From Pelagibacterales bacterium SAG-MED19 (lineage in GTDB: Bacteria > Pseudomonadota > Alphaproteobacteria > Pelagibacterales > Pelagibacteraceae), in the NCBI GenBank assembly GCA_014654035.1, contig JACWDQ010000002.1:1-64000 (forward strand): 64,000 nt of DNA. The letters are read 5' to 3'. Positions 33,666 to 45,134 of the stretch are shown here, piece after piece. Both the position numbers and the translations under genes were made by a program. Every line of letters starts with the position of its first letter. Positions within the stretch are counted from its first letter, which is position 1. The notes below the pieces were generated by a model, which was not told the origin of the DNA, made no database searches, and saw only the letters and a list, made by a program, of their open reading frames with translations.

Positions 33666-34942
33666 ATTTTCAATAAATCTTTATCTCTCCATTTTATAAT
33701 GACTTCAGCACCACTTCTTGTTTTAGAATTCCTACACAATATTGATGCATAATTTTTTTCAAGAAGCGTTTTTCCAATAAATATTCCCAGTCCTAGACCA
33801 GAACTCTTTTTATCTACTTGTCTCATTGCTTTTAAATATGGTTCACCAATTTTTGACAAAATATCATTTGAATATCCTATACCATCATCTTCAATAGAAA
33901 TTTCTGAAAATTCGTTGTTACTTTTCAATGTGATAAATATCTTACTAGATGAAAACTTATTAGCATTGCCAATAAAATTTCTTAAACCGTAAATAATTTC
34001 AATTGATTTTGTTATTTTTTTTGAATTTAAATCTTGATCAAAATTAAAGATAAACTCTTTATTGCTTGTCTCTTTAAATGATAAGATTATATCTTTTAAA
34101 TAATCTTTTAAACTAATATCCTCATCAAAAAACTCATCCTCCTCATTTGGATTTAAAGAAAGCCTTTTTAAAATTTGATTACATCTTTCTACTTGACTAG
34201 ATAATAATTCAATATCTTGAATTACGTTTTTATGGTTTTTAAATTGTTTCATTAATTCTTGGGAAATAATTTTTATAGTAGAAAGAGGTGTTCCGAGTGA
34301 ATGTGCTGCTGCTGCTGCTTGACCACCTAAAGATAACATTTCATGTTCTTTTGCCATTACTTCTTCCATTTTATTTAATGCCTCTTTCCTTAAACGAGAT
34401 TCTGCCCCAAATATAATTGCAAAATAATTTAAAAATACGAGCGCTATAATTAATGCAACCGGTATGGAATAAAAGTAATAATCATCAACATGAAAATGAT
34501 CGCTCAAGGGTTTGGGTAAACTTTCAGAGTAAAAAGTGAGAAAAATGATCGTTAAAACTGTTATTATTACCAAAAATATGTTCGTTCTCAGCCCTAAATT
34601 TGATGTAGCAAATACACTTGGAATTATCAAAAATATTACAAAAGGATTAACAATTCCACCGGTGAGATATATTAACGTTCCTAATTGAATAATATCGATT
34701 AATAAAAAAATTAATGCTGATCTATCAGATAGTTGGGTTTTTTTATAAATAAAAATTAAATATAAATTACTTAAAATCCCACCTAAAATAATTAAATTTG
34801 AATATAAAAAATTGAATTCAAATTCAAAATAAAAATATACCAAGTTTATTGAAATTAATTGACCAAATATACCAATCCATCTTAAAAATATATATGTGGA
34901 TTTTTTTAAAGTATAATATTTAGAAGTTTCAAAAAACTTCAT
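33662..34942 (-). CDS. regB: RegB/PrrB-like redox sensor histidine kinase
   Basis: 426 residues with about six N-terminal membrane segments (about 15-180). The quinone-site motif GGIVNPF lies near 95-101. The cytoplasmic kinase has the RegB H-box [16 protein letters not shown] with phospho-His H214, a Cys at 254 in VERCNQIL matching the redox cysteine of Rhodobacter RegB, and the ATPase boxes [16 protein letters not shown] and GLGLGIFIG. RegB senses ubiquinone redox state and phosphorylates RegA to control respiration and carbon genes. No response regulator is adjacent. It follows gyrB by 3 bases. Confidence 0.85.
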   Translation of the reverse strand: MKFFETSKYYTLKKSTYIFLRWIGIFGQLISINLVYFYFEFEFNFLYSNLIILGGILSNLYLIFIYKKTQLSDRSALIFLLIDIIQLGTLIYLTGGIVNPFVIFLIIPSVFATSNLGLRTNIFLVIITVLTIIFLTFYSESLPKPLSDHFHVDDYYFYSIPVALIIALVFLNYFAIIFGAESRLRKEALNKMEEVMAKEHEMLSLGGQAAAAAHSLGTPLSTIKIISQELMKQFKNHKNVIQDIELLSSQVERCNQILKRLSLNPNEEDEFFDEDISLKDYLKDIILSFKETSNKEFIFNFDQDLNSKKITKSIEIIYGLRNFIGNANKFSSSKIFITLKSNNEFSEISIEDDGIGYSNDILSKIGEPYLKAMRQVDKKSSGLGLGIFIGKTLLEKNYASILCRNSKTRSGAEVIIKWRDKDLLKI

Positions 34943-34945
34943 AAT

Positions 34946-37015
<2,070 letters not shown>

Positions 37016-37034
37016 TTATGGAAAGTAAAAATAT

Positions 37035-37096
37035 ATCATTTTTTGAAACAAAATGATCAAAATTAATCATGAAAATATAGAATATATTGATCAATA
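37035..37096. promoter_or_regulatory. Palindromes upstream of gyrB
   Basis: In the 149-base spacer between gyrB and tRNA-Ser lie a hairpin with 8-base arms (ATCATTTT at 37035-37042 and AAAATGAT at 37050-37057) and a perfect 12-base palindrome TATTGATCAATA at 37085-37096. Both contain or flank TGATC/GATCA words. They sit 30-90 bases before the gyrB start, a fitting place for a promoter-linked operator. No protein can be named. Confidence 0.35.
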
Positions 37097-37155
37097 ACCC
37101 TTTAAAATCAGGTCTAATTTAAGAATTTAACAATTTATATACAAAATAAAAAAAT

Positions 37156-37245
37156 TGGCGGAGAGAGAGGGATTCGAACCCTCGAAACGGTTTCCCGTTT
37201 ACACGCTTTCCAAGCGTGCGCCTTCAACCGCTCGGCCATCTCTCC
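37156..37245 (-). tRNA. tRNA-Ser (GGA)
   Basis: 90 bases with CCA encoded, a class II tRNA with a long variable arm. Acceptor GGAGAGA pairs with the 3' TCTCTCC, discriminator G73, anticodon stem CACGC/GCGTG with loop TTGGAAA (anticodon GGA, Ser), variable arm AACGG...CCGTT, and T-arm GAGGG TTCGAAT CCCTC of normal form. Its 5' end is 2 bases from the stop of the surface-glycan gene at 37248 and its 3' end faces gyrB. Confidence 0.96.
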
Positions 37246-37247
37246 TT

Positions 37248-38117
37248 TTAAAATTCAAAATATTTTTTCTTATATCTTTTAAAAGTTCTTATTTGTCTAT
37301 TAATAAACCTTTTAAATATTCCATATTTAAGATCTCTTTTTGCTAAAATAGGATTATTGAAGTTATGTTCCCATGTTCTTTTATTATTCTTTTCTCCCCA
37401 TTCACACTCAAAAGCAGATAAGGATTTCAATTGATATTTTTTACATAATAAAGAAAAAACACTCTGATCATGTCTATTTTCTATGAAACCATAGAAATTT
37501 TTTATTTTTGAATTTGAATCATCAATTAGGTTTGGTTTTTCTTCAAAAATCTTTATCCATTCGTTTAAAAAATTTTCTGACTCTAAATTCTTTACTAAAA
37601 AAAAACTTCCTGCCCAAAATTGAGGGGTGTGGGTTATATCTTTATTGTTTAAAAATCCAAAATGATCAAATAAATCTGCTTTTGTGTATTTAAATTCTTC
37701 TCTTTTTTGAAATAAAATATTATCTGAATATTTGATTTGATTTAAATGATATTGAAAAGGAAGTATCCACATATTAGGTTTATCAAGCAACTCTAAATAT
37801 TCATTGAATCTGGAATTTTTGTTTTGAATATGACACCCAATGTCAACATAATGAATTATATCACCTTCATCTATGTCATTCATAATCTTTTGTAAAAATA
37901 AAGGTTTCCAGAACCAGTAACCATACCCCCTTTTGTTTCTATTAGATGTGATATATGTAAATTTTTTTTTCATATTCTCATCAAAATTTTCTGGATTTAA
38001 AATTTTAATTTCATCGTAATATTTTGACTCAATTGATTGTAATCTCAATCTATTAGCACTTTTTTTTAAATCACCACTACCAAATGCGAATAGAATTATC
38101 TTTTTATTTTTGAACAC
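37248..38117 (-). CDS. Putative glycosyltransferase-like protein
   Basis: 289 residues. The central motif [32 protein letters not shown] (about 63-95) resembles a group of polysaccharide-cluster proteins found beside glycosyltransferases in many bacteria. YVDIGC sits where GT-A enzymes have an acidic metal motif. Further on are [10 protein letters not shown] and [12 protein letters not shown], typical of nucleotide-sugar transferases that scan an acceptor. I cannot assign a sugar or numbered GT family. It ends the leftward glycan cluster, overlaps galE by 14 bases and is very AT-rich and basic at the C-terminus. Confidence 0.6.
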   Translation of the reverse strand: MFKNKKIILFAFGSGDLKKSANRLRLQSIESKYYDEIKILNPENFDENMKKKFTYITSNRNKRGYGYWFWKPLFLQKIMNDIDEGDIIHYVDIGCHIQNKNSRFNEYLELLDKPNMWILPFQYHLNQIKYSDNILFQKREEFKYTKADLFDHFGFLNNKDITHTPQFWAGSFFLVKNLESENFLNEWIKIFEEKPNLIDDSNSKIKNFYGFIENRHDQSVFSLLCKKYQLKSLSAFECEWGEKNNKRTWEHNFNNPILAKRDLKYGIFKRFINRQIRTFKRYKKKYFEF

Positions 38118-39099
38118 TTGAATATTTTCTATTAATTTTTTGCTTAATCAAAAATTGAGACCACATTATTTCATCTTTTAAAATATTGAAAATCCTTGAA
38201 TTCTTTGGTCTCCAGTTTATTAGGTTTTTTGCTTTAGTAATATTACACACTAAAACTGCCTGGTCTCCCTTCCTTTTTTTTAGATAATTAACTCTTACAT
38301 TTTTATTTAAAATTTTCTCTAAATTTTTTATGACACTCTTATTTGATACACCATGACCACCCCCTATATTTAAAATTGTTGATCTATTTTTTTTAAGATA
38401 ATTTTTTGATTTTTCGATTGCAATACATATATCTTTAATGTGAACATAATCTCTAACGCACGTACCATCTTTTGTCTTATAATCATCACCAAAAATATTA
38501 ATATCATTTTCTTTTATACTCTTAAAAACGGAAATCGGGATCAAGTGTGTTTCGGGATTATGAAACTCCCCAATCATAGGTTTTTTTAAACATCCAGACA
38601 CATTAAAAAACCTCAAAATTACATAATTTAATCTATTATTTTTCATAATAGTTTCTTCTGCTTGTAACTTAGATTTACCATAATTACTTATTGGTCTAAG
38701 TTTAAAATTTTCATTTATTCTTTTTTTATTTTTATCATAAACAGCGGCTGTGCTTGAAAATATAATCTTATTAATGTTATGTCTATTCATTGAGTTAACC
38801 AAGTTACGAGTGGCAACTAAATTATTTGATATATAATTTTTTTTTTTTATTTTTTCATTAACTGTTGATTTTGCAGCCAAATGGATAACCAAATCTGGTT
38901 TTATTTTTTGAAGGATTTTATCAAGTTTTTTTGAATTTTTTAAATCACATTTGAAAAAATTTTTTAAATTAATTTTATTAAATTCTTTTGGTTTAACTAA
39001 ATCTAACAAATAAACTTTGTATCTTTTTTTTAGATAAGTATTTAAGCAACTACCAATATATCCAGAACTTCCAGTTATTAACAATTTTTTAATGATCAT
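38104..39099 (-). CDS. galE: UDP-glucose 4-epimerase
   Basis: 331 residues, extended short-chain dehydrogenase. NAD motif ITGSSGYIGS, catalytic SSTAAVY with Y/K in NYGKSKL, and the epimerase signature GTCVRDYVHIKDI. It interconverts UDP-glucose and UDP-galactose, giving galactose donors for surface glycans. Among sugar epimerases the RDYVHIKD motif points to GalE, though UDP-GlcNAc specificity is possible. It overlaps the downstream glycosyltransferase-like gene by 14 bases within the glycan cluster. Confidence 0.87.
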   Translation of the reverse strand: MIIKKLLITGSSGYIGSCLNTYLKKRYKVYLLDLVKPKEFNKINLKNFFKCDLKNSKKLDKILQKIKPDLVIHLAAKSTVNEKIKKKNYISNNLVATRNLVNSMNRHNINKIIFSSTAAVYDKNKKRINENFKLRPISNYGKSKLQAEETIMKNNRLNYVILRFFNVSGCLKKPMIGEFHNPETHLIPISVFKSIKENDINIFGDDYKTKDGTCVRDYVHIKDICIAIEKSKNYLKKNRSTILNIGGGHGVSNKSVIKNLEKILNKNVRVNYLKKRKGDQAVLVCNITKAKNLINWRPKNSRIFNILKDEIMWSQFLIKQKINRKYSSVQK

Positions 39100-39122
39100 T
39101 TTTTTTATCTTAATTCATTTTT

Positions 39123-39920
39123 TTAGTTTTCTATAAAGGCCCATGGTTGTTCTTTAAAATGAGTATATTTTTTAAACCAAAAAGATAAATATCTTTCTGC
39201 TAGGTAAGCATAAATTCTTTGCATATCGTAACCTTTAAGATTTTCAAATCCAAATTTTTTTTCACATCTTTCTAGCCAAGGAAATAAGGAGTTAAACCAT
39301 TTATCTATTATTTCTTTTTTTGAAACAAACATTATATGAGGATTAAATTTTATATTTGTTTTTACATAATCTTCAAAATCATCCCTGTCCTCATTTTCCA
39401 ATAACATAATAGCCTTATCTAAATTTCCATAACCATGATGCATATCGAAATGAAATGAAATATTTTGTTTTTTTTCATTAAATAAAATAGATGGATCTTT
39501 TAAAATATTTTTCCACCCTCTTTTTAATATTTTTATCTTTTTTGCTCCTAAAATTTGAATTGGATTGCAAATTAAAGATTCAAATTCATGCCATTCTTTT
39601 TTAAATTCAATCAATAGATTTTTATTAATATTATTAATATCTATTTTTTGATTAGCATTCTCTTTTACTAGATATCTTCTTCTTTGGCAAAATCCTATCC
39701 AATCATCACTATTTTCACTTCCTAAAAGATTTTTCCAATACCAATAATGAAAAGTTAATTCAGAGTAATATTGTTCTTTATAAAATATATTTTCTCCATT
39801 ATTGCATTTAATGTAACCAGGTGGAGAATCATTTTTTCCAACCCAAGCAAGATTATAGCAAGGATTATTTAGGAAGTTTACAGGTTTATTGGTAACACAA
39901 TAAAACTTTATATTTTTCAT
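39123..39920 (-). CDS. DUF4422-family glycan biosynthesis protein
   Basis: 265 residues. It has the pattern of DUF4422 capsule/exopolysaccharide proteins: an N-terminal strand (KFYCVTNKP), EQYYSELTFHYWYWKNL near residues 49-65, then DDWIGFCQRRRYL (the IGxxxYRRYF-like motif), and a C-terminal half with FNPHIMFVSKKEIIDKWFNSLFPWLE. These are thought to be glycosyltransferases; the donor and acceptor are unknown. No signal peptide is present, so it is cytoplasmic. It lies between galE and an RmlD-like reductase. Confidence 0.72.
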   Translation of the reverse strand: MKNIKFYCVTNKPVNFLNNPCYNLAWVGKNDSPPGYIKCNNGENIFYKEQYYSELTFHYWYWKNLLGSENSDDWIGFCQRRRYLVKENANQKIDINNINKNLLIEFKKEWHEFESLICNPIQILGAKKIKILKRGWKNILKDPSILFNEKKQNISFHFDMHHGYGNLDKAIMLLENEDRDDFEDYVKTNIKFNPHIMFVSKKEIIDKWFNSLFPWLERCEKKFGFENLKGYDMQRIYAYLAERYLSFWFKKYTHFKEQPWAFIEN

Positions 39921-39949
39921 ACTTTTATAATAAATTGTAAAACATCAAA

Positions 39950-40663
39950 TTATTTTTTTTTTAAAATATTTTTTAATTTTGAAATATTTAACGAGGAATT
40001 TTTAGGAATTTCTGCGTTAATTTTTTTTGTTAAGTAAATTTTTTTTACTACAGAGTTGCTTTTTTTTGCAAATTCATAAACACTTCTCGATACACCACCA
40101 ATATTTAATACTCCTTTTTTATTAAGTATTTTAAATAAAATTTTTGCTACTTCATCGTGATATAAAAAACTTGATTTAACATTTGCAAATGCCTGTTTAT
40201 GAACAAAAGGTTTTTCCATCATACTCAATCTTAAAATTAAAGAATTTTTATAAAGTTGAACAGATGACTCACCTCCTAGTTTTGACCATGCATAATTATT
40301 AACTGGTAAAAGTGAGTCTGATTCTTTATAATTTCCTTTTGAACCTTGATAAACATAATTTGTTGAAAAATAAATTAGTTTAATATTTTTTTCAGCACAC
40401 ACTTTTGTAATATTTGCAGTTCCAATTATATTTAGATCTATACTTTTTTGAATATTTGTATTGTGCACTTTCATGGGCCGCGAAAGACCAGCTAAATGTA
40501 TCAAAATATTAGGTTTTAATTTATTTAAATAATTTCTTGCTTTTTTTATATTTAATATATCTAATTGATTTTTTGTTGGAAAAATAATTTCATGTTTAGT
40601 TTTATATTTCTTTAAAATACTTCCAAATCTACCTGTTCCACCTGTAACAATAATCTTTTTCAT
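39950..40663 (-). CDS. RmlD-like NAD-dependent sugar reductase/epimerase
   Basis: 237 residues, short for the family (RmlD is usually about 280-300). Rossmann motif VTGGTGRFGSIL, then LIHLAGLSRP, the catalytic STNYVYQG and YAWSKLGGE (Tyr, Lys), then a short C-terminal substrate part. The layout matches dTDP-4-dehydrorhamnose reductase-type enzymes that finish activated deoxysugars. No rmlA, B or C is in the window. The truncated end may mean a different sugar substrate. It heads a leftward gene run divergent from the FkbM gene. Confidence 0.75.
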   Translation of the reverse strand: MKKIIVTGGTGRFGSILKKYKTKHEIIFPTKNQLDILNIKKARNYLNKLKPNILIHLAGLSRPMKVHNTNIQKSIDLNIIGTANITKVCAEKNIKLIYFSTNYVYQGSKGNYKESDSLLPVNNYAWSKLGGESSVQLYKNSLILRLSMMEKPFVHKQAFANVKSSFLYHDEVAKILFKILNKKGVLNIGGVSRSVYEFAKKSNSVVKKIYLTKKINAEIPKNSSLNISKLKNILKKK

Positions 40664-40733
40664 TTTGTTGTAATTATTTATAAATAATTTTATTTAGTTA
40701 TTAATTTAAATAATTAAATTATATAGTAATTTT

Positions 40734-41486
40734 ATGCATTATAAATTTTTTAAAAAGATAATTGAAGCATTTGGATATAAAATTATTGACAAAAACCTCA
40801 TTAAAAATGAAAGATTATTATCTCAATATTCATTTCTCACCTTAGAAAAAATACTTGAAAATCTATTTGTTAACAAAGAGATCCAATCTATTATTCAAAT
40901 AGGTGCAAATGATGGAGAAAGATTTGATATAATAAATAAATTTGTTAAAAAATACTCTCCTTTTACAATACTCATTGAGCCTATAAAATCCAATTATGAG
41001 AGTTTAAAAGAAAATTATGCTGATCAAAAAAACATATTATACGAAAATTTAGCAATTTCAGTAGATAATGAAATAAGCGAATTATATAAAGTTAAAGATG
41101 AAAAAATAAATCTTTATGATGAACATATTGTTGGGATAACCTCTTTTAACAAAAATCATTTAATAAATCATGGTGTTAAAAAAAAACATATTGTCAGAGA
41201 AAAAGTAAACACAATTTCTATAAAAGACCTTATTTTGAAACATTCAATTAATGATTTAGATTTGTTATTTATTGATACCGAAGGATATGATGCAAAAATC
41301 GTAAAAGATTTTTTAATTAATTCAAAACTTAGACCTTTTATAATTTTTGAATATATTCATTCAAATCACTATTTTTTTTCTGAAACAATTAATATGTTAA
41401 TTGAAAATGAATATATCTTATTTAAAATTTCAGAGAATGTTGTTTGTTTTCCAAAAAGCAAAAAAGAAAAAATTAAATTTACTTAA
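40734..41486 (+). CDS. FkbM-family methyltransferase
   Basis: 250 residues. S-adenosylmethionine-dependent fold: motif I IIQIGANDGERFD (near residue 54), the acidic strand TILIEPIKSNYESLKENY, ENLAISVDN, and DLLFIDTEGYDAKIVKDF, the classical FkbM end motif. FkbM enzymes methylate hydroxyl groups of sugars or polyketides; here a surface glycan is likely. It is the only rightward gene in the glycan cluster. Its stop shares TTAA with the GT17-like gene. Confidence 0.88.
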   Translation: MHYKFFKKIIEAFGYKIIDKNLIKNERLLSQYSFLTLEKILENLFVNKEIQSIIQIGANDGERFDIINKFVKKYSPFTILIEPIKSNYESLKENYADQKNILYENLAISVDNEISELYKVKDEKINLYDEHIVGITSFNKNHLINHGVKKKHIVREKVNTISIKDLILKHSINDLDLLFIDTEGYDAKIVKDFLINSKLRPFIIFEYIHSNHYFFSETINMLIENEYILFKISENVVCFPKSKKEKIKFT

Positions 41487-42298
41487 TCAATAATCCAATC
41501 GGAAAATTTTTCTTTATTTTTAATTATAAAATACGGAAAAGAATTATCTAAATTTACTTTAACATATTTATGTCCCCTTTCAAAAAGATCTGAATAACTA
41601 TCTATTTTAGCTTTTATAATTTCCTCTTTGGAAAAGTTATCACTAGAAAATTCAGTATGCGCAAAAGTTTTTAATTTAGTTGAGATTTCAGTCGGAGAAA
41701 GAATATTATTAAAATGCCAGCCACCATTATTAAATAACTCTATACTTTTTTCTTTATCGAATCTAAAAAATTTATACTTTAAATTTTTTGATTTAATTTT
41801 TTGCCTCATAAAATCAATAGATTTTAAGTTTTTTTTCTTGGCTACCCTAGTACCTTCCCATGGAGTTTCATACGGATTAAAAAGGTTAAACTTAAAGTTA
41901 AAACATTTTTGAAGAAATATCCCATATTTAGTTTTTAAATCAAAGTTAGCCAATAAATTTGGGTCAGGAATTTCATCCGGATCGGAGAAAAAAATATAAT
42001 CCTCCTTATCTAAAAAATCTGTGCATTCTAACAAAAATTGTCTCTGTTTAGCTTGATTTTTCCACGGATCATTATTTTTTTCTTTAAATGGTTTTTCTAT
42101 AAAGAAATATTTAACTTTATTTTTGTCAAAATTTTTTTTCCAAATAAAATTTTTTTTTTTCTCAATTCCTTTATGATTATACTTTGACTCACAAATTATA
42201 AAATAATCTACAAAATCTTTTAAAATATTGTATCTCAAATCAAACATAAAATTATCATCAAAAAAAGTTATACAATCAGCTAATTTACTTTTAGGCAT
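41483..42298 (-). CDS. GT17-family N-acetylglucosaminyltransferase-like protein
   Basis: 271 residues. It matches the GT17 family (relatives of animal MGAT3): ITFFDDNFMFDLRYNIL, DYFIICESKYNHKGIEKK, the acidic FFSDPDEIPDP motif near residue 98, and GGWHFNNILSPTEISTKLKTFAHTEF. Bacterial members occur in polysaccharide clusters and probably add a hexosamine; acceptor unknown. It overlaps the upstream oxidoreductase gene by 8 bases. Confidence 0.82.
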   Translation of the reverse strand: MPKSKLADCITFFDDNFMFDLRYNILKDFVDYFIICESKYNHKGIEKKKNFIWKKNFDKNKVKYFFIEKPFKEKNNDPWKNQAKQRQFLLECTDFLDKEDYIFFSDPDEIPDPNLLANFDLKTKYGIFLQKCFNFKFNLFNPYETPWEGTRVAKKKNLKSIDFMRQKIKSKNLKYKFFRFDKEKSIELFNNGGWHFNNILSPTEISTKLKTFAHTEFSSDNFSKEEIIKAKIDSYSDLFERGHKYVKVNLDNSFPYFIIKNKEKFSDWIID

Positions 42299-43316
42299 TA
42301 ATCCAACTTTCTAAAATTTTAGTATTTAATATTGTGTCATTAATTGTGAAACCTGGAAAAAAAGTTTTTTTTTTATTTTCCAATAAACTTTTACTTATAT
42401 TTTCTATTTGATATGAATATAGGTTTGTTGATTCTTCATTAAATATTTTGATTTTATCTTTACCTATTTTTTTTTCTATCAGAGGGGCCATATGCCAAGC
42501 ATCTTTAATCAATAAAGACCCTTTTTCACCAACTATGACAGTATCCTTATAATCGTCTTTAAATGAAGATTTAATTTTTGATTTAAAACCATTTTCAAAA
42601 ATTAAATCAGCCTCAGCCTCTATATCAACACCTGTTGAACCCATTTCTTTTTTTATATTTTTCAATTTAAAATTTTTTAAGTCTAAACCATCAATTAATG
42701 ATGCAATTAAAAGGCTAAATGATGTAGTATAACAACCTAAATCAAGAATACTACCACCACCTAGATTCTTATTAAATAATCTATTATCTGGTTTTATTTT
42801 TCTTTTTTTTTTAAAAAAGAAAAATTTTTTTTTAAATAATAAATTATTAGAAAATGTAGTCTCCATAGAAATTAATTTTCCTAATTGATCTGTTTTCAAA
42901 ATTTCAATTACTTTTTTAATTTGTGGATAATATCTATACATATAACCTTCACTGAAAAATAAATTTCGATCAATAATTTCCTTTTCAATTTTTTTGGCCT
43001 CTGTGAAGTTTCTTACTGCTGGTTTTTCTATCAAAATATTTTTATTTTCTTGAATACATTTCATAATCCATTGAAAATGAAGATTGTTTGGTAAGGCTAT
43101 ATAAACTATATCAACATCCTCACATTTAATTAAATCTTCATAATTATTAAAAAGATACTCTTTTTTTAATTCAAAATTATTTTTGAATTGATTCAATTTT
43201 TCATTTTTATTACTAGAAACTGCTAGCAGTCGTGCATTATCACAATTAAGAAAACCATCTGAAAAGCTTTGAGCAATATCCCCTAAACCTATTATTCCCC
43301 AATTAATTTTTTTCAT
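42291..43316 (-). CDS. Gfo/Idh/MocA-family oxidoreductase
   Basis: 341 residues. N-terminal NAD(P) Rossmann fold with WGIIGLGDIAQSF, VYIALPNNLHF, and the catalytic EKPAVRNFTEAKKI (Lys of the EKP motif). The C-terminal alpha/beta domain includes GGGSILDLGCYTTSFSLLIASLI. Such enzymes oxidise or reduce sugars and nucleotide sugars; a modified sugar for the local glycan is likely. It is the first gene after lepA in the leftward direction and marks the edge of the glycan cluster. Confidence 0.88.
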   Translation of the reverse strand: MKKINWGIIGLGDIAQSFSDGFLNCDNARLLAVSSNKNEKLNQFKNNFELKKEYLFNNYEDLIKCEDVDIVYIALPNNLHFQWIMKCIQENKNILIEKPAVRNFTEAKKIEKEIIDRNLFFSEGYMYRYYPQIKKVIEILKTDQLGKLISMETTFSNNLLFKKKFFFFKKKRKIKPDNRLFNKNLGGGSILDLGCYTTSFSLLIASLIDGLDLKNFKLKNIKKEMGSTGVDIEAEADLIFENGFKSKIKSSFKDDYKDTVIVGEKGSLLIKDAWHMAPLIEKKIGKDKIKIFNEESTNLYSYQIENISKSLLENKKKTFFPGFTINDTILNTKILESWINA

Positions 43317-43319
43317 TAT

Positions 43320-45125
43320 CTATTCTTTTTTTATTTTTAAAACACCAATAAAAGCTTCCTGTGGAATTTCCACTCTCCCAAATTGTTTAGATCTAGCTTT
43401 ACCTTTTTTTTGTTTTTCCAAAAGTTTTCTCTTTCTATCTGTTGCTCCACCACCATGAATTTTTGTTAATACATCTTTTTTAAATCCTTTAATTGTTTCC
43501 CTTGCTATAATTTTACCACCTATAGCGGCCTGAACTGGTATCATAAAATTATGCCTTGGAATTAAATCTTTTAATTTTTCGCACACTTCTCTTCCTGTTC
43601 TTTGAGCAAAATCTTTATGAATCATCATGGCTAATGCATCAACTGGTTCACCATTTACCAATATTCCTAACTTAACTAAATCTCCTTCTCTATGACTAAT
43701 TATTTCATAATCAAAACTAGCATAACCACTTGTCATTGATTTAATTCGATCATTGAAATCAAAAACTACTTCGTTAAGAGGAAGCTCATAGCTTATAACA
43801 GCTCTATTTCCAGAATAACTTAAATTTGTTTGTATGCCTCTTTTATCCTGACATAACTTAATAATTGATCCTAAAAATTCATCTGGAGTAATAACTGTAG
43901 CTTTAATCCATGGTTCCTCAATTGAATTAATCAAAGTCGGATCTGGAAGGCTTGATGGATTTTGTAAATCAATTGTATTTCCATCATTTAAATTTACCTT
44001 ATAAACAACTCCAGGAGTTGTTGTTAATAAATTAACATCAAACTCCCTTTCTAACCTTTCTGTGATTATTTCTAAATGAAGTAACCCTAAGAATCCACAT
44101 CTAAACCCTAAGCCCAATGCAGAAGAAGATTCTGCTTCAAATGAAAAACTTGCGTCATTTAATTGAAGCTTAGCTAATCCATCTTTTAACTTTTGATATT
44201 CCGAGCTATCAACTGGAAAAAGTCCACAAAAAACAACAGGCTTACTAGGTTTAAAACCTGGCAAAGGTTCTATTTTTTGTTTTGTTGCATCACAAATTGT
44301 ATCACCTACTTTAGTTTCAGATAAAACTTTAATTCCAGTAGTTATAAAACCAATTTCGCCAGTACTTAATTCATTTATATCTTTTGCTTTTGGTGTAAAA
44401 ACTCCAACTTTTTCTACTAAATAATCTTGATCAGTTGAAAGCATTTTAATTTTCATATTTTTAGTTATCTTGCCATTTATCACTCTCACCAAAATAACAA
44501 CTCCTAAATATGTATCATACCAACTATCAACTAATAAACATTTTAAATCATCATTTGGGTTTCCCTGTGGTCCAGGCAGTTGTTCAATAATTTGTTCTAA
44601 TATTTCTTCTATTCCTTCTCCAGTTTTTCCTGAACAAGGAACTGCATTTTCAGTATCTATACCAATTACATCTTCAATTTGTTTGTTTGTCTTTTCAAGA
44701 TCTGAAGCTGGTAAATCTATTTTATTTAATACTGGAATAATTTCATGATTAATGTCTAGCGCTTGATAAACATTTGCTAATGTTTGTGCCTCTACTCCTT
44801 GAGTGCTATCTACGATTAGTATTGATCCTTCGCACGCATAAAGGGATCTACTTACTTCATAACTGAAATCTACGTGTCCAGGCGTATCTATTATATTTAA
44901 AATATAATCTTTTCCATTTTTAGCTTTGTAGTTTAATTTTACAGTTTGTGCTTTAATAGTGATTCCCCTTTCTCTCTCGATATCCATAGAGTCAAGAACC
45001 TGCGCTTTCATTTCTCTTTCGGTCAAACCTCCACACTTATGAATAATTCTATCAGCTATTGTAGATTTCCCGTGATCAATATGAGCTATAATTGCAAAAT
45101 TTCTAATATTTTCAATAGTGCTCAT
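43320..45125 (-). CDS. lepA: Elongation factor 4 (LepA)
   Basis: 601 residues, normal length. Translation GTPase with G1 AHIDHGKST, switch [15 protein letters not shown]4 NKIDLP and the LepA-specific C-terminus ([41 protein letters not shown] region). It back-translocates stalled ribosomes and helps under ionic stress. It lies 9 bases after pheT in the leftward run, at the border between the translation genes and the glycan cluster. Confidence 0.97.
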   Translation of the reverse strand: MSTIENIRNFAIIAHIDHGKSTIADRIIHKCGGLTEREMKAQVLDSMDIERERGITIKAQTVKLNYKAKNGKDYILNIIDTPGHVDFSYEVSRSLYACEGSILIVDSTQGVEAQTLANVYQALDINHEIIPVLNKIDLPASDLEKTNKQIEDVIGIDTENAVPCSGKTGEGIEEILEQIIEQLPGPQGNPNDDLKCLLVDSWYDTYLGVVILVRVINGKITKNMKIKMLSTDQDYLVEKVGVFTPKAKDINELSTGEIGFITTGIKVLSETKVGDTICDATKQKIEPLPGFKPSKPVVFCGLFPVDSSEYQKLKDGLAKLQLNDASFSFEAESSSALGLGFRCGFLGLLHLEIITERLEREFDVNLLTTTPGVVYKVNLNDGNTIDLQNPSSLPDPTLINSIEEPWIKATVITPDEFLGSIIKLCQDKRGIQTNLSYSGNRAVISYELPLNEVVFDFNDRIKSMTSGYASFDYEIISHREGDLVKLGILVNGEPVDALAMMIHKDFAQRTGREVCEKLKDLIPRHNFMIPVQAAIGGKIIARETIKGFKKDVLTKIHGGGATDRKRKLLEKQKKGKARSKQFGRVEIPQEAFIGVLKIKKE

Positions 45126-45134
45126 TTTAATTTT

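Noticed and set aside
37156..37245. tRNA-Ser as an integration site for the glycan cluster
   Set aside because: The cluster lies at the 5' end of the tRNA and no duplicated tRNA 3' fragment or integrase was seen.
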